Of a DNA stretch of 64,000 nt, positions 43,975-51,859 are shown one piece after another. The DNA comes from Silicimonas sp. (GTDB taxonomy: Bacteria > Pseudomonadota > Alphaproteobacteria > Rhodobacterales > Rhodobacteraceae). The stretch lies in the NCBI GenBank assembly GCA_022819605.1, contig JAJEGW010000182.1:62001-126000 (forward strand), given 5' to 3'. Made by a program: the position numbers and the translations under genes. The notes under the pieces are model-generated. The model searched no databases and was not told where the DNA came from. It worked only from the letters and a program-made list of their open reading frames with translations. The first letter of the stretch is position 1. Each line of letters opens with the position of its first letter.

Positions 43975-45933
43975 ATGGCGAGGAAAAAAATTTACCTGGT
44001 CTTCAAGACCCATCTTGATATCGGGTTCACCGACTATGCCGTTAGCGTGCGTCAACAGTATCACGACCACTTCATCCCCATGGCGATCCGGACCGCCAAG
44101 CACTTTTGGCGCGAAAACCCCGACAGGCCGAAGTTCATTTGGACAATCGGCGCCTGGTTGATCCATGAGCACCTTGAACAGGCAACACCAGAGGGCCGAC
44201 GGAATCTTGAGGACGCGATCGAGAATGGGACTATCGCTTGGCATGCGTTGCCCTACACGACACATTCAGAGTTGCTTTCTGCGGAATTGTTCGAGGCCGG
44301 ATTGAGCTTCAGCCGAGATCTGGATCGCCGGTTTGGTCGCCAAACGACGGGCGCCAAGATGACGGATGTCCCGGGTCATACGCTGGGCATCGTGCCGTTG
44401 ATGGCGGCGGGCGGAATCCGCTTTCTCCACATCGGGGTCAATTCCGCCAGCACCCCCCCGGACGTGCCGCCGGTTTTCAGATGGCAGGCAGCCGGGGGAG
44501 AGGAACTGGTTGTCATGTATCAATGCGGCTACGGCACAACGCATTTTCCCAGCGAATTGGATGAAGGGATTGGTTTCGCGCATACTGCGGACAACGTGGG
44601 ACCGCAGAGCATCGCTCAAGTCATAGAAACCCATCGGCTGATGGCGCGTGACAATCCCGACACAATCATTGCAGCCTCAACGCTCAATGAGTATGGCGAT
44701 CTGCTGTGGAAACAACGCGAAAGGTTTCCGGTTGTTACCGATGAGATCGCCGACAGTTGGGTCCATGGGGTCGGATCGGCACCGGCCAAAGTGTCGAGAT
44801 ATATGGCGCTGAGGCGACTCTATGGCCAATGGGTGCGTGACGGTTTGACTCCGCAGCGCGAAGCAATGGGACGCCGATTGTGTATGGTCGCTGAGCATAC
44901 TTGGGGCGTCGATATCAAGACCTTTCTTCGTGACGAAACGGCTTGGGACCGACAGGACTTCGAGGCCGCCAGACAATTCGACTCGAAATTTGCCTTGACT
45001 GAGCGTTCCTGGCGCGAGCAGGAGGAATTGATCGATGACGCGGTTTCGGTCTTACCACCCGAAGATCGGGAAGAAGCTGAAATCGCTGCCACTCCCTTGC
45101 ACCCGCAGCCTTCGGCCACTGCGGTTCGTAAGCAAGGATCCCTAACCCTCGGCGACGGCGAATTGGACTTCGAAGGGGCAACAGGCGGGCTTTGCCGTGT
45201 GCGCTTTCCCAATGGCTGTGACCTGAAGAGCGTCAAGGGGCAGATAGCCACACTCACCTATGAGAGTTACGACGCGCAGGATTACCGAGATTTTGCAGAC
45301 AGTTACTTAACCCAACGCACCCACTGGAGCGTACAGGATCATGGAAAACCTGGGTTGGAACACGCGCGCACTGCCCGTTCGGGCATCTTCGAGCCGAAAT
45401 GGCTGGGCGTCGCAATTGAAGGGGGCGGCCAAGCGATCGGAAAATTCCAGTTCTCAGGAACTGCAACGGATGATCTGGGCGCTCCGGGCGCACCTGAGCT
45501 TCGTTATCGATTTGTTGATCGCGACACGCTGGAAGTCACAGTCTGTTTCTTCGACAAACCGGCGAACCGGATGCCGGAGGCATCATTCGTGACCTTCGCG
45601 CCGACGGTAGATCCGAAAAGCTGGCGCTTTCGCAAGCTTGACTACGATGTAAACCCCAGAGCCGTAGTCAAAAATGGAAACAGACAGCTACATGCCGTCC
45701 AATCGGTAAGCTGCACGACATCAGACAGCCGGCACCTGCAGATCACACCGTTGGATTGCCCGCTGGTCGGGCCTGCCGCGGTGCCGTTTCTACCATTTCA
45801 TGGCGGCGACATCGCGATGCAGCGGGGCATCAGGTTTTGTCTGCACAACAACAAGTGGGGTACAAATTTCCCGATGTGGTGCGAAGGAAATTTCGCATTC
45901 CGTTTTCACATGTCGCTATCTGACACCCGGTAA
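43975..45933 (+). CDS. DUF5054 protein with GH38-like N-terminal domain
   Basis: A 652-residue protein beginning IYLVFKTHLDIGFTD; the H13-x-D15 pair resembles the zinc-binding HxD of family 38 alpha-mannosidases. Further GH38-like elements are TIGAWLIHE, MTDVPGHTLGIVPLMA and TLNEYGDLLW. The C-terminal half is beta-rich. I recognise it as the DUF5054 family, whose members are probably glycosidases with unknown substrate. AAGGAG precedes the ATG by ten bases. No signal peptide, so it acts in the cytoplasm, as expected for an enzyme acting on imported substrates. Confidence 0.75.
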   Translation: MARKKIYLVFKTHLDIGFTDYAVSVRQQYHDHFIPMAIRTAKHFWRENPDRPKFIWTIGAWLIHEHLEQATPEGRRNLEDAIENGTIAWHALPYTTHSELLSAELFEAGLSFSRDLDRRFGRQTTGAKMTDVPGHTLGIVPLMAAGGIRFLHIGVNSASTPPDVPPVFRWQAAGGEELVVMYQCGYGTTHFPSELDEGIGFAHTADNVGPQSIAQVIETHRLMARDNPDTIIAASTLNEYGDLLWKQRERFPVVTDEIADSWVHGVGSAPAKVSRYMALRRLYGQWVRDGLTPQREAMGRRLCMVAEHTWGVDIKTFLRDETAWDRQDFEAARQFDSKFALTERSWREQEELIDDAVSVLPPEDREEAEIAATPLHPQPSATAVRKQGSLTLGDGELDFEGATGGLCRVRFPNGCDLKSVKGQIATLTYESYDAQDYRDFADSYLTQRTHWSVQDHGKPGLEHARTARSGIFEPKWLGVAIEGGGQAIGKFQFSGTATDDLGAPGAPELRYRFVDRDTLEVTVCFFDKPANRMPEASFVTFAPTVDPKSWRFRKLDYDVNPRAVVKNGNRQLHAVQSVSCTTSDSRHLQITPLDCPLVGPAAVPFLPFHGGDIAMQRGIRFCLHNNKWGTNFPMWCEGNFAFRFHMSLSDTR

Positions 45934-46088
45934 TTTCTGGATCTGCGAGAAATTCACATCGGAATACACTTCTGTTCCAAGAAAATTGGATTTACTTTCC
46001 ATAAGATGATGATGCATATAAACTAATCGGATTTTTCGGGCGCTGCCGACTTGAACCGGAATTCCACTCAAGTCACATCTCCTCCCTG

Positions 46089-46625
46089 TTGTGCACCATC
46101 AAGAGTGAGAACGCTTTGTTTTTCGGCAGTCTCATTTTCGCCCAGATCATGCAGCACCCACCATGGGACACATTCTGCCGCTCTGTCTCGCGAATTGGCG
46201 GGGACCGGTACGTCAAAGCACTCCCCTGCGCGGACCTGTACTGGTGCATGGCTCTCGCCCAGTCCACCTACAGGAGCATCCTGCGCGACATCGAAGCCTG
46301 CCTGTCGCTGTTCCCATAGGCGCGGTTCAGCAAGACGAAGGGCGCCGTGAAGCCGCACACGCAATTCGACCTGCAAGGCAACATTCCCGCATTCATTCCC
46401 AATTCCGACGGGAAGCTGCATGACGTCAACGTTCTGGGCATGCTGGTTCCGAAAGCTGGCGCGCTCTACGTAATGGACCGAGCATACCTCGACTTCGAAC
46501 GCTGCCATTGTCTCCATCTCTGTAGCAGCTTCTTCGTCCTGAGAGCGATGTCAAACACCAAGCTCCGCCGCCTCTCCTCCCGGGCCGTGGATCGCAGAGC
46601 CGGCTTCAACAAGGCGTTCGCCGCG
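46089..46625 (+). pseudogene. Decayed IS4-family transposase with internal deletion
   Basis: One plus frame encodes SLIFAQIMQHPPWDTFCRSV, YWCMALAQSTYR and SILRDIEACLSLFP, then TAG, then ARFSKTKGAVKPHTQFDLQG, NIPAFIPNSDGKLHDVNVLG and AGALYVMDRAYLDFERC. In IS4-type transposases RDIEACL and LCLSLFPWARF are about 100 residues apart; here they are fused, and the Trp codon is TAG. After about 46600 the match is lost, so the C-terminal DDE Glu region is missing too. No terminal repeats were identified. Confidence 0.85.
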
Positions 46626-46945
46626 ATCCAGATGTTGGATGTGCACCTGCCCGCCACCGATGGCCGGCACCTTGTCCCGCTGGCACATAGCGCACAGCGA
46701 ATTTCTTCGTGGCAGCATGCCGCCCGCTGCCTGGCGGGTGCCGTGTTGTGTCGACTTTTGAGGATCGGTTCCGTGAATATCAACGGGCTACAGACCAGGG
46801 CACCTGCGCGTGGCAAAAGTCGGGCAACTACGTACAACCCAAATTAGGGTGATGTCTTGCGTCGGCAACAGCAACCACCTACGAGTGATGGTTGAATGGA
46901 ACCAAGCACGTACAACCACATACTTCGGCTCAGGCAAATTCCACC
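46626..46945. other. Gene-free stretch after the IS remnant
   Basis: About 320 bp up to the IolE-like gene; open frames show no family features. The operator found at 43057, 49446 and 51793 is not present here. Confidence 0.45.
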
Positions 46946-47869
46946 ATGAACAAAGTGAAGCTTGGTATCAGTCCTTTGAGTTGGACCAACGAAGCGCTGT
47001 TGGAACTCGGCGACAACATCAGTTACGAAACTTGCATTGCCGAAGCGGCACAAGCCGGGTTCACCGGCATTGAACTGGGTCGCAAATTTCCGAAACAGCC
47101 TGAAACCGTCATTGCAACCCTTGCAAGTTTCGGACTAGAGCCGGTCACGTCCTGGTATTCCGGATTCCTTGCCGAACGGTCCGTCGAGGATGAATGGCCG
47201 GAAGCCTTGCCAATGATTAGGCACCTCGTGGCGCTAGGGTGCCAGGTAATGGTCTACGGAGAGTGCGCGGCCGGACCGTCGGCAGGTTCTGCAGCGGCAC
47301 TTTCACAGACGCCACCCTTGGAGAATCTTGACCTGCAAACTTACGCCCGGCGCGTGACGGACTTCGCAAGTCGTGTAAGTGAATCCGGTCTGAAACTGGT
47401 CTATCATCCCCATGTAATGATGCCGGTTGAAACCGTGGACGAAATTGATCAATTCATGTCCGCCGCAGGTGAACCGCTTAGCCTTCTTCTCGACACTGGT
47501 CACGTGGCAGTGGCGGGAGGCGACTACGGGGTCGTGATGAAAAGATGGTGGCACCGGATTGGCCACATTCACCTTAAGGACATTCGCAGATCTGTCCGTG
47601 ATACTCTCGATCCTCACAGGCAGACACTTGATGAGGCGGTACATGAGGGCGTCTTCACGGTTCCGGGAGACGGTGACTTGGACTACGGCCCGCTGATCAG
47701 GAGAATTGCTGAACACGGCTACGATGGATGGCTCGTGGTCGAAGCAGAGCAAGACCCCGTGAAGGCGCCACCCCTAGCCATGGCGAAGACCGGGTTTTCG
47801 CATATTTCCGAATTACTTGAACACCATTCCATCCCGTTTGACAGGAATCCACGTCATGACCACGGTTGA
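46946..47869 (+). CDS. Sugar phosphate isomerase/epimerase family, IolE-like inosose dehydratase
   Basis: A 307-residue TIM-barrel protein. It opens KLGISPLSWTNEALLELG and has GFTGIELGRKFP, LVYHPHVMMPVET, LLLDTGHVAVAGGD, HLKDIR and GVFTVPGDGDLDYGPL, then GWLVVEAEQDP. The last two are close to IolE, which dehydrates scyllo-inosose. The metal ligands (Glu, Asp, His, Glu pattern) appear intact. It overlaps the IolG-like gene by 14 bp, so the pair probably acts on the same cyclitol or sugar. Related sugar epimerases are the alternative. Confidence 0.8.
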   Translation: MNKVKLGISPLSWTNEALLELGDNISYETCIAEAAQAGFTGIELGRKFPKQPETVIATLASFGLEPVTSWYSGFLAERSVEDEWPEALPMIRHLVALGCQVMVYGECAAGPSAGSAAALSQTPPLENLDLQTYARRVTDFASRVSESGLKLVYHPHVMMPVETVDEIDQFMSAAGEPLSLLLDTGHVAVAGGDYGVVMKRWWHRIGHIHLKDIRRSVRDTLDPHRQTLDEAVHEGVFTVPGDGDLDYGPLIRRIAEHGYDGWLVVEAEQDPVKAPPLAMAKTGFSHISELLEHHSIPFDRNPRHDHG

Positions 47870-48911
47870 GAAGCGTGGGCTCAGTGTCTGCCTCGTGGGA
47901 TGCGGCGGCATGGGACGGCTTCACGGCGAGTCCATTCTCAGGCATTCCAACCTGTCTGGCCTCAGCATTTGCGATGTCGACCCCTCGCGCGCCCGGAAAC
48001 TGGCTGGTGAGCTCGGTGCCGAATGGCTGCCGCTGACCGAAGCGCTGTCCTCAAGCACGTTTGATGCATATTTTGTCGTCACGCCTGCGGCGGCGCATGT
48101 GGAACAACTGGTTCGGATCGTTCCAAGTGGAGCCTATGTGTTCTGCGAGAAACCCTTGGGGGTCGACATGGCATCCATCGACGCAGCCATGCCGGTGCTG
48201 AGACCTTTCGCAGATCGAATACAAATGGGTTTCAACCGCCGTTTCGACCCGCATATGGCTGCTCTGAAACAACGCATCCAGGCAGGAGACATCGGCGAGA
48301 TTGAACAACTGCGAATCGTCAGCCGAGACTTTTCCGCTCCGTCCGTGGAGTCGCTCGTCGGTTCGGCGGGGTTGCTGTTTGAGACAGCCATCCACGACTT
48401 TGACTTGACGCGTTGGCTTCTCGATGACGAGATTTGCGAGCTTGTGTGCCTGGGCGACGCCCTGATCAATCCACGCTTTGCCAGCGTCGGTCACATCGAT
48501 ACCGCGACCACGACAATGCGTGCAACGCGCGGACAACAGGTCGTCATCCAGAACAGCTGGCGCACGAGTTACGGTTATGACCAGCGCGTTGAAGCCTTTG
48601 GCGCTGGCGGTCGTCTGACAGTTTCCAATCCCGCCGACCCGCTGGTGCTCCACGAAAATGCCGCTGGCCTGCATCGAGGTCCGATCTCAACCGACTGGTT
48701 TGCCCGCTATCCCGAGGCCTATTTCATTCAGGATACCGCGTTTCTCGATGCCGTCAGCAGTTGCAAAGCGGTCAGGCCGAATCTCATTGACGGCTACATG
48801 GCTTCACACATTGCGCAGCGAGCGAGCGAGTCCCAAAGTGCGGGTTCGCTAGTTTCCTGCGAGATTCATGTAGGCAAGTTCGCACAAATGCACCAGCCAC
48901 TGCACGACTGA
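47856..48911 (+). CDS. Gfo/Idh/MocA oxidoreductase, IolG-like inositol dehydrogenase
   Basis: A 351-residue NAD(P)-dependent dehydrogenase: nucleotide motif CLVGCGGMGRLHG, EKPLGVD with the catalytic Lys, MGFNRRFDPHM and the ETAIHDFDLTRWLL motif with the conserved D...H/D pattern typical of inositol 2-dehydrogenases. ATG 47856 overlaps the IolE-like gene and has CAGGA before it. The two enzymes together fit oxidation and dehydration of an inositol. Other hydroxylated rings or sugars cannot be ruled out. Confidence 0.82.
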   Translation: MTTVEKRGLSVCLVGCGGMGRLHGESILRHSNLSGLSICDVDPSRARKLAGELGAEWLPLTEALSSSTFDAYFVVTPAAAHVEQLVRIVPSGAYVFCEKPLGVDMASIDAAMPVLRPFADRIQMGFNRRFDPHMAALKQRIQAGDIGEIEQLRIVSRDFSAPSVESLVGSAGLLFETAIHDFDLTRWLLDDEICELVCLGDALINPRFASVGHIDTATTTMRATRGQQVVIQNSWRTSYGYDQRVEAFGAGGRLTVSNPADPLVLHENAAGLHRGPISTDWFARYPEAYFIQDTAFLDAVSSCKAVRPNLIDGYMASHIAQRASESQSAGSLVSCEIHVGKFAQMHQPLHD

Positions 48912-49415
48912 GGCTCGCGAGTTCCTCTTTTCTCTCCCGGAAAGTAAAGTTGAGCCTTTGCGTCGGCCTGGTTCAGGGCCATCTGCGATGGGCCCCGAAG
49001 GTCAGGCACGGGATCCCGCGATTGAGCGCCATGATGCCCGAACCGGACAAGACAGTCCCGACACCCGCGTCAATCGGTGCGGCGTTGGCGTTCCTTGGAG
49101 CTCAACCGGGTGGTTGCATCAGCACCTTTCGATCGTCCGGCGGCTGAGAGCGTTGCCGAATTTGCGGATAGCAGGCGGCCTGCAATTCGTGACGGTGCCG
49201 CCCCCGGGGAACGCCGCGATTTGCACGTCATGCGGGAGGATGGCGCTCACGATGGCTTGGCAGTTGCACGTCGACGCCTTGAAACCGCACCATGCCGCCG
49301 TCGCGCCGCAACGTGATTCGCCCCAAGGGCAAGTCCGAAGGACGGACGGCCTATGCTATCAAAGGAAAAGCCGGCCCACGTCCGAAATCAACGCCGTACT
49401 CTGGTTCGCTTACTC
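48912..49415. other. Gene-free stretch
   Basis: About 500 bp. Frames on both strands are open in patches but show no recognisable family, and none has a good ribosome site. It may contain the remains of another gene, but I cannot name one. Confidence 0.4.
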
Positions 49416-49463
49416 TTGTAATGCGAATTCTTGTAGTGTAATTCATCTGCACACGCTTGCAGA
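49416..49463 (+). promoter_or_regulatory. Promoter with LacI-type operator, copy 2
   Basis: TTGTAA (49416-49421), 15 bases, TGTAAT (49437-49442), then TCTGCACACGCTTGCAGA (49446-49463). The operator begins four bases after the -10, almost the same geometry as copy 1. It precedes the small ORF-PhyH-lacI operon, which would make the LacI protein autoregulated. Confidence 0.65.
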
Positions 49464-49487
49464 CTCTGCACGATCAAGGAGGTCGAA

Positions 49488-49760
49488 TTGCGTCAGAAAC
49501 TGCTCATCCTATACCTGCATAACTCCGCGCTCGATTCCCCCGTTATCGGTTGGACGCGATATGACGGCGACACGATCGCGCCGCCAGTTTCCGGTGACGA
49601 GAATGAGCCGCCCTACGCTACGGGATTGGATGCACTGCGCGACGGATGGCGTGCAATTCAGTTCTCTGCGCTCGAGCCGCGACCTGGCGAACTGAACTAC
49701 CAGCCTGGCTGGCAATCCTTCGAGGTCATTATGGAAAAAATTGTGGAGACTCCGAGATGA
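49488..49760 (+). CDS. Small conserved-looking protein of unknown function
   Basis: A 90-residue protein starting at TTG 49488, supported by a near-perfect AAGGAGG eight bases... before it. It reads KLLILYLHNSALDSPVIGWT, then PPYATGLDALRDGWRAIQFS and FEVIMEKIVE. I do not recognise a domain. Its stop overlaps the PhyH start as ATGA, so the two are translationally coupled, suggesting a partner or accessory role. First gene behind operator copy 2. Confidence 0.7.
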   Translation: MRQKLLILYLHNSALDSPVIGWTRYDGDTIAPPVSGDENEPPYATGLDALRDGWRAIQFSALEPRPGELNYQPGWQSFEVIMEKIVETPR

Positions 49761-50626
49761 AGCGACTTGGCACGGGCGAAATGATCCGCTTTGTGAGGGA
49801 CGGGTTTCTCAAGCTGGAAGGCCTGTTGCCAGGGGATCTTTGCGATGCCTTTCGTGCTGCCTATGTGGCGGACTGCATGGACGACAGATGCGGCCGGGCA
49901 CGATTGCCTGTCCTGCCATGGGGCACTCCGCTCACCGATGCATTTGACGATAGCGATGTCCTTTCCCGCGTTTTTTCCCTGCCGGAACTCGCCGGCGCGA
50001 TCCACTCGCTTCTAGGGCCGAATTGCAAGGTCGATCACCATGTAATGCATATCCGCGAGCCCAACCAGGGAGTATCTCAACACTTGCATTGCGATGCAAT
50101 GATCGATGCCCGGGATGCGGCGTTCGACATTCAGATCATGATCTATCCGCAGAACATGACACGAGAGATGGGCGGCACGCTTGTCATTCCCGGAAGCCAC
50201 ACACGCAAGGCCGGGGAGACCAGCATTGCCCGGTATCAGAACCTGGCGGGCCAGATTCAGTTAACCGGTCCTGCCGGAACCGTCCTGATCCTGCATCACA
50301 ATCTCTGGCATGCCGGACGGCGCAACGCGAGCAACAGCGTGCGCGCCATGTATAAAATGCGCCTGAATCCGGCGGGGTCGCAGTCCGGCCATTGGGACAT
50401 GTCGGACTACGACGCTGCCATGGCGCGTGCACCAAAGCCGCTGCATTCTCCGGCGACGTGCAGGCATGACGTTCAGGCGCAATTGTCAATCTTTCATCCC
50501 TGGGCCGACGCCCGGAGCGGGCATCTTGACATAATCCAGCGGACTCGGCTTTGGAGACTGTTGAGCGGAGACGAGGATTTTTCGGTTCACCATTTCCTGA
50601 CCCGACTGGAAAACGAGCCGGCTTGA
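49757..50626 (+). CDS. Phytanoyl-CoA dioxygenase (PhyH) family protein
   Basis: A 289-residue Fe(II)/2-oxoglutarate oxygenase. The iron ligands are H111-x-D113 in QHLHCDAM and H185 in HNLWHAGRRN, with Arg188-Arg189 positioned for 2-oxoglutarate. PhyH enzymes hydroxylate fatty acyl chains, ectoine, mitomycin-like and many other small molecules; the substrate is unknown. It is coupled to the small protein upstream and followed 59 bp later by the LacI gene, all behind operator copy 2. Confidence 0.88.
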   Translation: MKRLGTGEMIRFVRDGFLKLEGLLPGDLCDAFRAAYVADCMDDRCGRARLPVLPWGTPLTDAFDDSDVLSRVFSLPELAGAIHSLLGPNCKVDHHVMHIREPNQGVSQHLHCDAMIDARDAAFDIQIMIYPQNMTREMGGTLVIPGSHTRKAGETSIARYQNLAGQIQLTGPAGTVLILHHNLWHAGRRNASNSVRAMYKMRLNPAGSQSGHWDMSDYDAAMARAPKPLHSPATCRHDVQAQLSIFHPWADARSGHLDIIQRTRLWRLLSGDEDFSVHHFLTRLENEPA

Positions 50627-50685
50627 ACAAGGTTTAGCAACCGCGCACAAGGCGGTTCGGGATCGGTATTCAAAAGGTAGTGCGA

Positions 50686-51714
50686 ATGTCCACGTCATTA
50701 GGATTGGCCACGGGAAAACGCGTCCGTGCGAGAGATGTGGCGCGGCTGGCCGGCGTATCTCGCTCGGCGGTGTCACGCGCGTTCTCGCAGACCGCCTATA
50801 TCGCACCTGACACGAAGGCCAAGGTACTGAAGGCCGCTGCTGAGTTGAATTACAGCCCCGACAGCTTGGCGAGCAGTTTGGCCAAAGGCAGATCCAACAT
50901 TGTTGTTGTCGTCCTCAATCAGGTCGACGCGATCAGGGGGCCAAGCTTTCACTCCGCGCTTATCCGGTCGCTTCAGGAATCCGGACGCCTTCCCGTGGTG
51001 TTGAGTCTGTCGCCAACGGATGATGGAGCATCCTCGCTGAAGAAACATCTGACTTTCCCTGTCGAGGGATTGATCGTCATGTCGGATTCGGTGTCGGTCG
51101 ACGTCGCCCGGCACGCGGTGCCGTACGTGCGTCCGATCATGCTGAATTTCGAGCGAACACGTACTGATGTGGACAGCATTGCTGCCAATGACGCCGTAGG
51201 CATTGCAGAGTTGGTGAATTATCTTTGGGAAACCGGACATCGCTCGATCGGATTCATGGCCGGACGACAGTCGTCAATCTCTTCGAAAATTCGTCGGGAT
51301 GCGCTTGCCCTGGAAATCGCTCGCAGGGGAATGCATCTTGCCGTCGAGGCAAGTGGCGAATTCGCCTACGAACAGGCGTTTGAGGCGGCCCCTGCCCTTG
51401 TCGCAGGAAAGAAACCGCCTGACGCGATCTTCTGCGCCAATGACGTGATGGCCTTTGCCGTCATGGATTATCTTCGACTCAAAACGCAACACCGCGTCCC
51501 TGAAGATGTATCAATTGCCGGGTTTGACGACATATTCATGGCACGCTGGCCGATCTACAACCTGTCAACCATCCGTCAAGATGTCGACAGCATGGCCGCA
51601 GCGGTCACCGGGATTCTCGAGAGGCGACGAGATCCGCAAAACCGGAAGTTCGATCCACCCGCAATGGTGACGGAGTTGGTCTTGCGCGGGACTATCGGCC
51701 GACGCGAAAGATGA
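50686..51714 (+). CDS. LacI-family transcriptional regulator
   Basis: A 342-residue regulator with an N-terminal helix-turn-helix RARDVARLAGVSRSAVSRAF (about 12-31), the hinge NYSPDSLASSLAKG and a periplasmic-binding-like effector domain ending VPEDVSIAGFDD and LVLRGTIG. ATG 50686 has AAAGG eight bases upstream; a GTG at 50680 is in frame. The palindromes with central CG-type cores at 43058, 49447 and 51793 are the natural operator candidates. The inducer may be the substrate of the ABC importer that follows. Confidence 0.93.
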   Translation: MSTSLGLATGKRVRARDVARLAGVSRSAVSRAFSQTAYIAPDTKAKVLKAAAELNYSPDSLASSLAKGRSNIVVVVLNQVDAIRGPSFHSALIRSLQESGRLPVVLSLSPTDDGASSLKKHLTFPVEGLIVMSDSVSVDVARHAVPYVRPIMLNFERTRTDVDSIAANDAVGIAELVNYLWETGHRSIGFMAGRQSSISSKIRRDALALEIARRGMHLAVEASGEFAYEQAFEAAPALVAGKKPPDAIFCANDVMAFAVMDYLRLKTQHRVPEDVSIAGFDDIFMARWPIYNLSTIRQDVDSMAAAVTGILERRRDPQNRKFDPPAMVTELVLRGTIGRRER

Positions 51715-51782
51715 GTTGAGCGGCGCATTTTCATGCGTTCGTCATCAAGTTGCCACGCGACTGCAACACCGAATCACCAGAG

Positions 51783-51811
51783 TTGACCTGTTCTGCACGC
51801 GTGTGTAGACT
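51783..51811 (+). promoter_or_regulatory. Promoter with LacI-type operator, copy 3
   Basis: TTGACC (51783-51788), 17 bases, TAGACT (51806-51811) form a promoter of the ABC importer operon. CTGCACGCGTGTGTAG (51793-51808) lies between and over the -10, so bound repressor would block RNA polymerase. One arm deviates by one base from copies 1 and 2. Confidence 0.65.
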
Positions 51812-51859
51812 CGCCTGAAGTTGAAATTCTAAGACCATGAGCCAGAGGGGGTCCAAAAA

